Counted from the stretch's first letter, positions 6,713-14,311 are shown. The stretch is 33,094 bases of DNA from Amnibacterium sp. (GCF_025463795.1 NZ_JAODBE010000055.1:1-33094), one strand, 5' to 3'. Numbers and translations are program-made. The notes: generated by a model not told the origin, from the letters alone.

Positions 6713-8155
6713 TCAGTGCAGGACGGGCGGCGTGCGGACGCCGAACTCGTGCCGCAGCACGCTCCGCGCCGCGAGATAGCCCGGCTGGCCGTGCACCCCC
6801 GGACCCGGCGCGGCGGCGGCCGAGCAGAGGTAGACGCCCTTCGCGATCCGCCACGGATCCGCGGACGGGAGCGGCCGCGCGACGAGCTGCCGCACGTCGA
6901 CGGCGCCGGCCGCGATGTCGCCACCGCCGTAGTTCGGGTCGTAGCGCTCCATGTCCGCGGCGCTGTTCGCGTTCGAGGCGAGCACCAGGTCACGGAACCC
7001 CGGCGCGTAGTGCTCGACGCGGGAGGTGATCAGCTCGGTCGGATCGATCCCGGATCCGTTCGGCAGATGCGTGTACGCCCACAGCACGTGCCTGCCCGCG
7101 GGCGCGCGGGTGGGGTCGAGCACCGTCGGCTGCGAGACGAGCACGTAGGGGCGCTCGGGGACGCGGCCCCGGGCGACGGCACGTTCCGCCGCCGCGATCT
7201 CCGGGCGCGTCCCGCCGAGGTGCAGGGTCACGGCCCGGCGGGACTCCTCGTTCGCCCACGGCACCGGGCCGTCGAGCGCGTAATCCACCTTGCCCACGCC
7301 GTCGCCGAAGCGGAACCGGGCGAGCAGCGCCCGGCGGGGTGCCGGCACGCGGTCGCCGGCGATCGCGAGCAGCGCCGGGACGCTCGTGTCGAACAGCACG
7401 GCGGCCGCCGACGGCAGGTCGGCCGGCCCGCGCACGTCGCGGCCCGTCTCGATCCGGCCCCCGTGCGCGACGAGGTCGGCGGCGAGCGCGTCGACGATGG
7501 CCTGGCTGCCGCCGACCGGGATCGGCCAGCCGCCGGCGTGGCCGGCGACGGCGAGGGCGAGCCCGGCCGCCGCGGGGCCGATCGCGGGCATCGGGCGGAT
7601 GGTGTGCGCCATCACGCCGGTGAGCAGCGCGGCCGCCTCGAGGTCGCGCCACCGCCGGTTCCAGCCGGGCAGACCCTGGTCCAGGACGGCGAGCCCGAAC
7701 CGCAGGGCCGTGATCGGATCCGCCGGCACGCGGAGCACGGGACCGCCGGTGAACCGGGCGACCTGCGCGGCGCGAGCGACGAGCGGGCCGAGCAGCCGGC
7801 TCCATGCGGGACCGTCGGCGCCGAGGCCGGACGCGGTGCGCCGCAGGTCGCGCCAGGCCAGCGCAGCCCGCCCGTCCTCCAGCGGATGCGCGTACGAGAG
7901 CTCCGGCGTGAGGAACGGCACGCGGTCGGCGAGGCGGAACCGCCGGAAGAAGGGCGAGGCGACGGCCATCGGATGCACCGCCGACCCGAGGTCGTGCCGG
8001 AAGCCCGGCAGGGTGACCTCGGCGGTGCGCGCACCGCCGCCGATCGTGGTCCCCCGTTCGAGCACCGTCACGGCGAGGCCCGCTCGCGCGAGCACGACGG
8101 CCGCGGCGAGCCCGTTCGGACCCGCACCCACGACGAGCGCGTCGATCGCCGTCAC
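6713..8155 (-). CDS. Phytoene-desaturase-like FAD oxidoreductase
   Basis: A 480-residue flavoprotein of the phytoene dehydrogenase / PYROXD2-like family. The dinucleotide motif is GAGPNG at 10-15 with E33 ending strand 2 (VLERG). GGGARTAEVTLPGFRHDLGSAVHP follows, and the C-terminal FAD motif is KGVYLCSAAAAPGPGVHGQPGYLAARSVL. No crt genes are nearby, so carotenoid work is unlikely to be its sole meaning; the substrate is unknown. The GTG start lacks a Shine-Dalgarno sequence but overlaps (GTGA) the stop of an 11-codon upstream ORF, suggesting translation by coupling. Confidence 0.88.
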   Translation of the reverse strand: MTAIDALVVGAGPNGLAAAVVLARAGLAVTVLERGTTIGGGARTAEVTLPGFRHDLGSAVHPMAVASPFFRRFRLADRVPFLTPELSYAHPLEDGRAALAWRDLRRTASGLGADGPAWSRLLGPLVARAAQVARFTGGPVLRVPADPITALRFGLAVLDQGLPGWNRRWRDLEAAALLTGVMAHTIRPMPAIGPAAAGLALAVAGHAGGWPIPVGGSQAIVDALAADLVAHGGRIETGRDVRGPADLPSAAAVLFDTSVPALLAIAGDRVPAPRRALLARFRFGDGVGKVDYALDGPVPWANEESRRAVTLHLGGTRPEIAAAERAVARGRVPERPYVLVSQPTVLDPTRAPAGRHVLWAYTHLPNGSGIDPTELITSRVEHYAPGFRDLVLASNANSAADMERYDPNYGGGDIAAGAVDVRQLVARPLPSADPWRIAKGVYLCSAAAAPGPGVHGQPGYLAARSVLRHEFGVRTPPVLH

Positions 8156-8187
8156 GGCCGGGCGCCGGAGCCGGGTCGGCGAGGCAT
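8152..8187 (-). CDS. Possible 11-residue leader peptide coupled to the FAD oxidoreductase
   Basis: ATG at 8187 opens a tiny frame encoding MPRRPGSGARP. Its TGA overlaps the GTG start of the oxidoreductase. A strong GGGGAGG sequence sits about 8 nt before this ATG (8202-8196 on the minus strand), whereas the oxidoreductase itself has none. The peptide is Arg/Pro/Gly-rich. It could serve as a ribosome-loading leader or, through its Pro/Arg codons, as an attenuator. This rests on arrangement only. Confidence 0.4.
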   Translation of the reverse strand: MPRRPGSGARP

Positions 8188-8274
8188 CCCCCGATCCTCC
8201 CCGGCCGGGCCTGCCGGCACAACCCGGGACGCCCCGGATTGCCCGGGCACCCGCCGACCGGCAGGATGGCGCGC

Positions 8275-8550
8275 ATGGCCGACATCGTCACCGTGCACGA
8301 CGAGGTGCACTCCCGCTACCTCGCTTCGCTCGACGGCGAGGTGATCGGCGAGGCGGTCTACCGCGACACGGCCGACGGCCGGATCTTCACCCACAGCGAG
8401 ATCAACCCCGCCTACGAGCACCAGGGCTTCGGCACCCAGATGGTGCGGGCGGCGCTCGACGACACGCGCACGGCGGGTCTGAAGCCCATCGGGCAGTGCT
8501 CGATGGTGCGCAACTTCCTCGCCGAGCACCCGGACTACGCCCGCCGCTGA
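8275..8550 (+). CDS. Small GNAT-family acetyltransferase (YjdJ type)
   Basis: A 91-residue single-domain protein. The pattern GRIFTHSEINPAYEHQGFGTQMVRAALDDTRTAGLKPIGQCSMVRNFLAEHPDYA is that of the minimal YjdJ-like GNAT fold. The acetyl-CoA loop is HQGFGT, where the general family has Q/RxxGxG/A. C-terminal CxxVxxxLxxHPxY is also characteristic. The acceptor is unknown. ATG at 8275 has CAGGA 8 nt upstream; an in-frame ATG at 8266 (three residues longer) is possible but worse spaced. It is divergent from the oxidoreductase. Confidence 0.85.
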   Translation: MADIVTVHDEVHSRYLASLDGEVIGEAVYRDTADGRIFTHSEINPAYEHQGFGTQMVRAALDDTRTAGLKPIGQCSMVRNFLAEHPDYARR

Positions 8551-8576
8551 CGCGCAGGGGTGCCGGGCACCCGCCG

Positions 8577-8582
8577 TAGACT
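8577..8582 (+). promoter_or_regulatory. -10 hexamer before the FBP-family gene
   Basis: TAGACT fits TANNNT well. The expected start near 8589 would give an approximately 25-nt leader without a clear Shine-Dalgarno sequence before the ATG at 8614. Confidence 0.4.
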
Positions 8583-8613
8583 GGTTCGGCCGCCGGATGC
8601 GGCGATCGACATC

Positions 8614-9108
8614 ATGCAGCCGTTGACCGAAGCCCAGATCCGCGCGTCGTTCGTGAACGTGTCCAAGGGCGACGCGGCCCGCGTGCCCATGCCCGGCCTG
8701 CACGAGGTCGTCTGGGACGAGCGCGAGTACCTCGGCTGGCACGACGCCCGCGCCCCACAGCGCGCCTACCTCACGGTGTGGCAGGGCGACCGGCCCGTGT
8801 CCATGCTGCTGCGCAGCGCCGACCGGCGGATCCGCTCCGGGATCAGCGCGATGTGCTCGCTCTGCCACATGCCGCAGCCCGGCGGCCAGGTCGCGCTCTT
8901 CGCCGCGCCCCGGTCCGGGGACGCCGGCCGCAACGGCGACACGGTCGGCACCTACATCTGCGCGGACCTCGGGTGCTCGGCGATCATCCGGATCGCGCCG
9001 CCGCCCGCCCCGATGCACATCCCGCCGGAGGAGATCGTGCAGCGGCGCATCGAAGGCCTGGAGAAGCGCCTCGAGGCGTTCACCGGCAGCGTGCTCGGCG
9101 CGGCCTGA
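8614..9108 (+). CDS. FBP-type (EF-G-binding) treble-clef zinc-finger protein
   Basis: A 164-residue protein. The C-terminal four-cysteine module is C81-x2-C84 (MCSLC) and C116-x4-C121 (ICADLGC). It matches the treble-clef zinc finger of FusB/FBP proteins, which bind elongation factor G; in staphylococci, FusB/FusC confer fusidic acid protection. The N-terminal half (PLTEAQIRASFVN, YLGWHDARAPQRAYLTV) matches the actinobacterial version, which lacks the long helical N-terminal domain of true FusB. EF-G binding and any antibiotic relevance here are inference. The start ATG is chosen by family alignment, since no good ribosome-binding site is visible. It is convergent, 4 bp from the next gene. 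Confidence 0.85.
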   Translation: MQPLTEAQIRASFVNVSKGDAARVPMPGLHEVVWDEREYLGWHDARAPQRAYLTVWQGDRPVSMLLRSADRRIRSGISAMCSLCHMPQPGGQVALFAAPRSGDAGRNGDTVGTYICADLGCSAIIRIAPPPAPMHIPPEEIVQRRIEGLEKRLEAFTGSVLGAA

Positions 9109-9112
9109 CGCC

Positions 9113-9616
9113 TCAGAAGCCGACGCCGCCGCCGGAGAAGCCCGGGGTGCCCGCGATCGCCGCGATCTTGTAGATCGCAGCCCTGCGGTCCTCGTCGACC
9201 TCGGATCCCGAGCCCGCGATCGCGTCCAGCTGGTCACGCAGGTAGCGGAACAGGGCCGTCGCGACCCGCAGCCGGTCGGCGTCGTCGTCCCGGTGCTCGC
9301 GATCGGGCTGCTGCAGCGTCAGCGCGATCACCGCTGCGGTGGCCCGCGCCCGCACGAGGGCCTTCGCCTCGGTGACCCGGTTCACGTCGCGGCGCGGCGC
9401 GGCGCCCGGTTCGAGGTGCCATGCGCGCGGCAGCAGCTCCTCGAAGCCACGGATCACCAGTCGGACGCCGTCGAGGTCCTCCCGGAACCGGTTCGGCCCC
9501 GCGTCGCCGGCGAAGAGGCGCGAGTCGCCCGCGAGGATCCGCTCGAGCTCGGCCTCGCGACCGCGCAGCACCGCGAGGTGCTCCCCCATCACCGTCCGAA
9601 GGACCGCCTTCCGCAT
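9113..9616 (-). CDS. Hypothetical protein, mostly helical
   Basis: A 167-residue protein that I do not recognise. It has no signal peptide or membrane segment. It is rich in Arg, Glu and Asp and predicted largely alpha-helical: residues 1-35 (RTVMGEHLAVLRGREAELERIL), 45-70, 85-110 (VTEAKALVRARATAAVIALTLQQ) and 118-140. It ends in a Gly-rich tail (GFSGGGVGF). The start is secure: the ATG has AGGAGG 4 nt upstream on the minus strand. It is convergent with the FBP gene. It lies downstream of the methyltransferase on the same strand, but a 341-bp gap argues against a shared operon. Confidence 0.7.
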   Translation of the reverse strand: MRKAVLRTVMGEHLAVLRGREAELERILAGDSRLFAGDAGPNRFREDLDGVRLVIRGFEELLPRAWHLEPGAAPRRDVNRVTEAKALVRARATAAVIALTLQQPDREHRDDDADRLRVATALFRYLRDQLDAIAGSGSEVDEDRRAAIYKIAAIAGTPGFSGGGVGF

Positions 9617-9957
9617 CCCGCCTCCTCGGTCCAGGTGTACTCCCGCCGGGCGGCGGGCGCCATGGGGCTGCGCGTCGTGGGTGCCGGAGCGTCCGCGCGG
9701 CGGTGCCCTGCCCCGGGCACTCGCTCGTCGCGCAGGGAGGGGGCAGGGATGTGGGTCGCTCGTCGCGGACGGAGGACCTCGTCGACGGCGGAGGATGACA
9801 CGCCGGGTCTCCGTCCGCGGCGGGCGCCCGGTACTCCGTCGGTGACCGCCCCGGCCCTCCCGCGTGCCGGGTGGGGGCGTCCGTCCCGGGCGGAGGGCGG
9901 ATGCCGGCGTGTCGGGCCTGCAGCCGGGACGTCCCCCTGCTCCCGGGCCGCGGCGAG
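9617..9957. other. 341-bp stretch without a convincing gene
   Basis: The stretch lies between the methyltransferase stop and the hypothetical gene, both on the minus strand, and should contain the latter's promoter and the former's terminator. I see no convincing ORF. The only oddity is a perfect palindrome GGGACGTCCC at 9926-9935. A minus-strand reading frame at 9589-9801 lacks protein-like composition. Confidence 0.5.
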
Positions 9958-11475
9958 TCAGGAGGGTGGGCGCAGGAAGCCCTCGACGAGCAGCTCCCGC
10001 ACCGCCGGGAGCACCCGCGCGAGGGTCGCGTCGCCGTCGACCTGCAGGATGCGGGCGACCGCCCGGACGAGCTCCCGCACGGTCAGCTCGCCGTCGCAGG
10101 CGCCGACGACCGCAGCGAGCACGGTGTCGACGCGGCGGACGCGGGCGAAGCCACTCCCCTGGCGCAGCTCGAGCACCGTCGGGTCCGCCTCCCCCGGCCA
10201 GTGGTGCCGGTGCTCGGTCACATCGGGCGCGACCGTGAGGCGGGAGTCGGCGAGGGCGTCGTCCCTGCGGACGGCCTGCCAGTCGTGCGCGGCGAGCCCT
10301 GCGGCGAGCGCCCGGGCGAGCCCGCCGCGCAGCGCGGTGTCGAGATGCTCGAAGCGCCGCAGGGGCGCCGTGCCGGGCCCGGGCGCGCGCAGGAGGAGGT
10401 AGCCGGCGCCGATGCCCGTGACCCCCCGGTCGGCGAAGTCGTCGAGCCACGCCCGCACGAGGGACCGCCAGCGGGGCGAGCCCGGCTGCGCGCCCCCGTC
10501 GCGGACCCAGGTCTCCGCGTACTCGGCGGGATCGAGGAGGTCGCGCTCCACCACCCAGGCGTCGAGGGGACCCACCCACTCGAGCACGCGCTCGCGGGCG
10601 GCGGCGGCATCGTGCTCGCGCACCTCCCAGTTGCCGAGCAGCTGGGCGATCCCGCCGGGCGCGAGATGGTCGCGCGCGCCGCGCACCACGGCGGCCACCA
10701 GACCGTCGCCGACGCGGCCGCCGTCCCGGTAGGTGTACGCCGGCACCTCGGACGCGCCGCGGGGCGTGATGACGAACGGCGGGTTCGAGACGATCCGGTC
10801 GAACCGCTCCCCGGTCACCGGCGCGTAGAGGTCGCCCTCCCGCAGGTCGAGGTCGACGCCGTTCAGCGCCGCGTTCAGCGCCGCGAAGCGCAGGGCGGGC
10901 GCAGACACGTCCGTGGCGACGACGTGCGCGGCCGTGCGCGCCGCATGCAGGGCCTGGATGCCGCTGCCGGTGCCGAGGTCGAGCACGCTCCCGCCGTCGG
11001 TGGGCACCGTGATGCCGGCGAGCGTCGACGACGCCGACCCGGCACCGAGCACGTGCTCCGGCGGCAGCTCCCCGCCGAGCGCCAGCTCCCCGAGGTCGGA
11101 GAGGATCCACCAGGATCCGACCCCGTGCTCGTCCGCGATCGCCGACGGCCGCAGGTCGACGGCCGGCCGCACCTCGTCGCCGACGACCACGACCAGCCTG
11201 AGCGCCACCGCGCCGTCGAGCCCGAGCCGCGGGAACGCGACCGCCGCGGATCCGACCGGGATCGCACCGCCGAGCACGAACAGCCGTCCGAGCAGGCGCA
11301 CCGCGGTGACGGGCCGCCGGTCGAGCTCCCCGAGCGCGGGCACGGGGTCGTCGCGACCGAGCGCCGCCGCGGCGACCGCGCCCCAGGCCGTTTCGAGCCC
11401 GTCGACGGTGAAGCCGGCCGTGTCCAGGTCCTCCCGCAGCGCGCCGAGCAGCTGCGGATCCGGCGCGTGCTGCAC
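9958..11475 (-). CDS. SAM-dependent methyltransferase, HemK/RsmC-like
   Basis: A 505-residue class I methyltransferase. Counting from the GTG start, the SAM loop VLDLGTGSGIQAL is at about 164-176 and the catalytic NPPF motif (IVSNPPFVI) at about 229-236. NPPF/Y marks methylation of planar amide or exocyclic amines (Gln in release factors, or G/A bases in rRNA). N- and C-terminal extensions, including a C-terminal winged-helix-like segment (GELTVRELVRAVARILQ), match a long actinobacterial version whose substrate I cannot name. GTG at 11475 has GAGGA 7 nt upstream and is preferred. An in-frame ATG at 11511 adds 12 poorly protein-like residues without a ribosome-binding site. Confidence 0.82.
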   Translation of the reverse strand: MQHAPDPQLLGALREDLDTAGFTVDGLETAWGAVAAAALGRDDPVPALGELDRRPVTAVRLLGRLFVLGGAIPVGSAAVAFPRLGLDGAVALRLVVVVGDEVRPAVDLRPSAIADEHGVGSWWILSDLGELALGGELPPEHVLGAGSASSTLAGITVPTDGGSVLDLGTGSGIQALHAARTAAHVVATDVSAPALRFAALNAALNGVDLDLREGDLYAPVTGERFDRIVSNPPFVITPRGASEVPAYTYRDGGRVGDGLVAAVVRGARDHLAPGGIAQLLGNWEVREHDAAAARERVLEWVGPLDAWVVERDLLDPAEYAETWVRDGGAQPGSPRWRSLVRAWLDDFADRGVTGIGAGYLLLRAPGPGTAPLRRFEHLDTALRGGLARALAAGLAAHDWQAVRRDDALADSRLTVAPDVTEHRHHWPGEADPTVLELRQGSGFARVRRVDTVLAAVVGACDGELTVRELVRAVARILQVDGDATLARVLPAVRELLVEGFLRPPS

Positions 11476-11511
11476 GCTCCCATCCTCGCCGCCCGCGGGC
11501 GGACGAGCCAT

Positions 11512-11838
11512 CGGCGCGGCGGACGAGGTCGGCGGGATGCGCGGCGCACGGTCTCACGGCGCGCCACGCATCCCGCGGCGCCGTGACGGGTGGGTCCCGG
11601 TCACGGTCGAGGACGCTGCGGATGAAGAGTGAAGAGAGGAGCTGCCTCCGCCGCGTCTGGAAGGACACTATCCGGGGCTCGAAAGCCTCGGGATCCATGT
11701 CGTGCACCCCGTTCCGGGGGGTTTCGGTAACGATTCGATCCGGCCCCGTGCGGACGCCTGGGAAGGGCGTCAGCGGGTGCCCTCAGAACCCGGGGGACGG
11801 GCCCCCGGTCGACCAGGAGCCCGGCGTGTCGTGGGTCG
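11512..11838. other. 327-bp non-coding region upstream of the methyltransferase
   Basis: The region contains the hairpin at 11532-11576, a minus-strand TAGTGT (11670-11665) within GGATAGTGTCC, a locally AT-richer purine run (11621-11640) and a CGGTAAC heptamer at 11725-11731. I see no ORF with protein-like composition. It is best read as the promoter and leader of the methyltransferase plus the 3' end of the VOC unit. Confidence 0.5.
11532..11576 (-). promoter_or_regulatory. Strong hairpin in methyltransferase leader region
   Basis: Arms at 11532-11547 and 11561-11576 form a 16-bp stem with one C-A mismatch and a 13-nt loop, centred about 80 nt before the GTG start. There is no U-tract. Together with a candidate -10 (TAGTGT) near 11665 it would give a leader of roughly 180 nt. 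It may be a leader RNA structure, a protein-binding inverted repeat or a terminator. Confidence 0.5.
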
Positions 11839-12225
11839 TCAGTCGCCCTCCTGCAGCACCGCGAGGATGTTGCCCGCCGGGTCGGCGAACCAGGCGATGT
11901 CCGGTCCGCGGCCCACGGAGCGGCCGCGGGCGACACCCCGTTCGTCCTGCCAGAAGCCCTCGTACACCGTCATGGTCACGCCCGCCGCGGTGAGCGCATC
12001 GACGGCGGCGTCGATGTCGGGCACCGAGAAGTTCAGGACCGTGAAGGCGGCCGGCCGGTGGTCGGACTTCGGGTACACCCAGAGGTGCGCGTCGCCGGGG
12101 AGCTCGACGTTGATGCCGCCCATGCCCTCGTGGATGCGCAGCCCGAGCGTCTCGCCGTAGAACGCCCGCGCGGCGTCGAGGTCGTCGACGGAGATCCCGC
12201 CGAAGGTCGTGGCCTGCTCGAACAT
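11839..12225 (-). CDS. VOC/glyoxalase-family protein
   Basis: A 128-residue single-module VOC protein. It starts FGGISVDDLDAARAFYGETLGLRIHEG and ends DIAWFADPAGNILAVLQEGD, with the second-repeat acid (E in LQEGD) typical of the family. The first-repeat His is absent (GGISV), as in many non-glyoxalase I members. The ATG has GGAG 5 nt upstream on the minus strand. It is divergent from the SDR, with a regular CTCCGTC array in its leader that could be an operator. The substrate is unknown. Confidence 0.85.
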   Translation of the reverse strand: MFEQATTFGGISVDDLDAARAFYGETLGLRIHEGMGGINVELPGDAHLWVYPKSDHRPAAFTVLNFSVPDIDAAVDALTAAGVTMTVYEGFWQDERGVARGRSVGRGPDIAWFADPAGNILAVLQEGD

Positions 12226-12230
12226 GTGCG

Positions 12231-12257
12231 CTCCGTCCGCGACGGAGGGGCTCCGTC
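12231..12257. promoter_or_regulatory. CTCCGTC operator-like array
   Basis: Three 7-mers alternate in orientation at 3-bp intervals: CTCCGTC (12231-12237), GACGGAG (12241-12247), CTCCGTC (12251-12257). The outer two are an exact direct repeat with a 20-bp period. The array covers the leader of the VOC gene, just downstream of a possible minus-strand -10 (TATGGT, 12272-12267). It looks like a repressor site or an mRNA structure overlapping the ribosome-binding site. Confidence 0.4.
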
Positions 12258-12434
12258 CGCGGCGCGACCATAGACCCGCGGTGCGACGCGCGGAAGAGGC
12301 CGCCCTCGGCGACCTCGCAGGCTCGCGGCCGTTCCGGGGGGTCCACCCAAGAGGCCCTGGGAGTCCGGTCCGGCCCCGTTCCGCCGCGCGGACGCCCGTG
12401 CCACCTTCGTTGCCGGAACGGGAGGAGCACGACG

Positions 12435-13274
12435 ATGTCGATGCCGAAGGAGCAGCAGGACCCGCCTGGCACCACCGCGGCCATGGGCCGCAAGCCCGAC
12501 CACGGCGAGGAGTCCTACCGAGGAAGCGGGCGGCTGGCCGGCAAGACGGCGGTCATCACCGGCGGCGACAGCGGCATCGGCCGTGCCGTCGCGATCGCCT
12601 TCGCGCGGGAGGGCGCGGACGTGCTGATCTCCTCCCTCGACGAGCACGAGGACGCGAAGAACACCGCCTCCTGGGTCGAGAAGGCCGGCCGCAGGGCCGT
12701 GCTCGTCCCCGGCGACCTCGCCGATCCCGCCCACTGCCGGGCCGTGATCGCGAAGGCGGCCGAGGAGTTCGGGTCCATCGACGTCCTCGTCAACAACGCC
12801 GCGTTCCAGGCCACGCACGAACGGCTCGAGGACGTGCCCGACGAGGAGTGGGACCGCACCATCGCGATCAACCTCTCCGCGTTCTTCCACCTCACGAAGG
12901 CCGCCCTCCCCCACATGGGTCCGGGCGGCTCGATCATCGGCACGACCTCGGTCAACTCCGACACCCCCGTGCCGACCCTCGCGCCGTACGACGTGACGAA
13001 GGCCGGGGTGGCGAACTTCGCCGCGGCCCTCGCCCAGCTGCTCGCCGAGCGCGGCATCCGGGTCAACAGCGTGGCGCCCGGCCCCATCTGGACTCCGCTC
13101 ATCCCTTCGACGATGCCGCCGGAGCAGGTGGAGCAGTTCGGGCAGCAGGTCCCCTTCGGTCGCCCGGGCGAGCCGGCGGAGGTCGCCCCCGTGTACGTGC
13201 TGCTCGCCTCCGACGAGGCGAGCTACGTGTCCGGTGCTCGGATCGCGGTCACCGGCGGCAAGCCCATCCTCTGA
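12435..13274 (+). CDS. SDR oxidoreductase, general-stress (YghA/YdaD) type
   Basis: A 279-residue classical short-chain dehydrogenase with the N-terminal extension (PKEQQDPPGTTAAMGRKPDHGEESYRGSGRLAGK) typical of the YghA/YdaD (Gsp39) group. The cofactor motif is GGDSGIGR at about 43-50 and NNAA at about 120-123. The catalytic S/Y/K lies in TTSVNS and YDVTKAG. It is presumably an NADP-dependent reductase of aldehydes or ketones; relatives are stress-induced in other bacteria. The ATG has GGGAGGAG 7 nt upstream. It is divergent from the VOC gene and followed at once by a hairpin. Confidence 0.9.
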   Translation: MSMPKEQQDPPGTTAAMGRKPDHGEESYRGSGRLAGKTAVITGGDSGIGRAVAIAFAREGADVLISSLDEHEDAKNTASWVEKAGRRAVLVPGDLADPAHCRAVIAKAAEEFGSIDVLVNNAAFQATHERLEDVPDEEWDRTIAINLSAFFHLTKAALPHMGPGGSIIGTTSVNSDTPVPTLAPYDVTKAGVANFAAALAQLLAERGIRVNSVAPGPIWTPLIPSTMPPEQVEQFGQQVPFGRPGEPAEVAPVYVLLASDEASYVSGARIAVTGGKPIL

Positions 13275-13276
13275 TT

Positions 13277-13312
13277 CCTGGACACAGTCTGTGATCGGCG
13301 CCTGTCCAGGCG
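13277..13312 (+). terminator. Hairpin terminator after the SDR, with alternative stems
   Basis: Three bases after the stop, CCTGGACA (13277-13284) pairs perfectly with TGTCCAGG (13303-13310). Two competing smaller stems exist: CACAG-T-CTGTG (13283-13293) and CGCCTG-TC-CAGGCG (13299-13312). Only a weak pyrimidine run (TTCCTCTC) follows. Confidence 0.5.
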
Positions 13313-13424
13313 TTCCTCTCACCGACGGCAGCGGAGCCTGAGCGGGGTCCCAGGCTCGGCCGACGGACGGCCGCATCCGCGCCGATCGCTCGCGGAGCGC
13401 CTCGGCGTCGTCCATGATGTCCCG

Positions 13425-14297
13425 GTGCCCACCCCGCGCCGCTCCGGCCGACCGCGTCTGCTCGGCGCGCTCGCGGCGCTCGCCGCGACGGCCCTCGGCC
13501 TCTCCGCGTGCTCCGTCGTCGTGCCGGTCCGGGTCGCGGCCGCGGCCGCGGTGAACACGTACGCGCAGGACTACGGCACCGCGAAGGTGATCGACGACCG
13601 GGCGACCGCGTCGGTGCTGATCGTGCCGGCCCATCCGATCGGCACGCTCGCCGTCTTCGTGCACGGCAGCGGACAGACGCGGGACTCGATCCTCAGCACC
13701 CGCCGCGACTTCATCGTGGCGAAGGAGCTCGTCGAGCACGGCTACCTGGTGCTCGCGGCCGATGCGGGCGGCCGGGCATGGGGCGACGCCGCGAGCGTCG
13801 ACGACTACGAGCACCTGATCGACACGACCGTGCGCGACCACGGCGTGCGGGACGTGTTCCTGATGGCGGAGTCCATGGGCGGACTCGCCACGATGCAGCT
13901 CGCCTCCCGGCTGCCGGACGTGCGCGCGGTCACCGCCTGGTACCCGGTGTGCGACCTCCGCACGATGGAGCACAAGCCGCACTTCGCGGCCGCGATCGCG
14001 AAGGCCTGGCGGACGGGCGACCGGCGCCTCGTCTCCCCTGTCGCCGTCCCGGCCGTGCCCCTCACCATCTGGGCGTCGCCGAAGGACACGGTCGTCTCCG
14101 CCGCCCGCAACGCCGCCGTCTGCGCCGCGGAGGGGCGGAAGGCCGGCGCACCCGTGACCTACGTGCGGACCACGGGCGAGCACGGCAGCCTGTCGAACTT
14201 CCACCCGGCGCAGGTGCTGTCGTTCTTCGAGGCGCATCGGACGGCGGTCGAGGTGCGACGCGCGGTGGCGGAATCGGCCCCGAACGCCCGCTCATGA
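13425..14297 (+). CDS. Exported lipoprotein, alpha/beta hydrolase
   Basis: A 290-residue protein. Residues 1-28 are a lipoprotein signal with basic start, hydrophobic core and lipobox LSAC (C29). The mature part is an alpha/beta hydrolase: oxyanion strand LAVFVHGSGQTRDS (about 75-88), nucleophile elbow AESMGG with S150, acid D221 in ASPKDT, and H253 in TTGEHGS. The first elbow Gly is replaced by Ala. The substrate is unknown, perhaps an ester on the outer membrane face. The start is GTG at 13425, with a weak CATGAT exactly 6 nt upstream and no Shine-Dalgarno sequence. The secreted-protein gene follows after 14 nt, so the two may be co-transcribed. Confidence 0.82.
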   Translation: MPTPRRSGRPRLLGALAALAATALGLSACSVVVPVRVAAAAAVNTYAQDYGTAKVIDDRATASVLIVPAHPIGTLAVFVHGSGQTRDSILSTRRDFIVAKELVEHGYLVLAADAGGRAWGDAASVDDYEHLIDTTVRDHGVRDVFLMAESMGGLATMQLASRLPDVRAVTAWYPVCDLRTMEHKPHFAAAIAKAWRTGDRRLVSPVAVPAVPLTIWASPKDTVVSAARNAAVCAAEGRKAGAPVTYVRTTGEHGSLSNFHPAQVLSFFEAHRTAVEVRRAVAESAPNARS

Positions 14298-14311
14298 CGC
14301 ACACTGGGCGG

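Noticed and set aside
8194-8199. GAGGAT-N6-ATG as another leaderless -10 (also before the phosphoesterase and the methyltransferase)
   Set aside because: These sequences contain GAGGA/GGAGG at ribosome-binding distance, so a Shine-Dalgarno reading is simpler than a -10 starting with G.
9589-9801. A 70-codon minus-strand frame in the 341-bp gap
   Set aside because: It overlaps the well-supported start of the hypothetical gene, is Arg/Pro/Ala-rich and has no ribosome-binding site.
9926-9935. Palindrome GGGACGTCCC as an operator
   Set aside because: The symmetry stops at 10 bp, the site lies downstream of the methyltransferase stop, and short GC palindromes are expected by chance here.
11473-11511. 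Longer methyltransferase start at ATG 11511
   Set aside because: No ribosome-binding site and a low-complexity 12-residue extension; GTG at 11475 has GAGGA at good spacing.
9871-11586. A 571-codon plus-strand frame opposite the methyltransferase
   Set aside because: The minus strand has the SAM and NPPF motifs; the plus frame is its antisense shadow.
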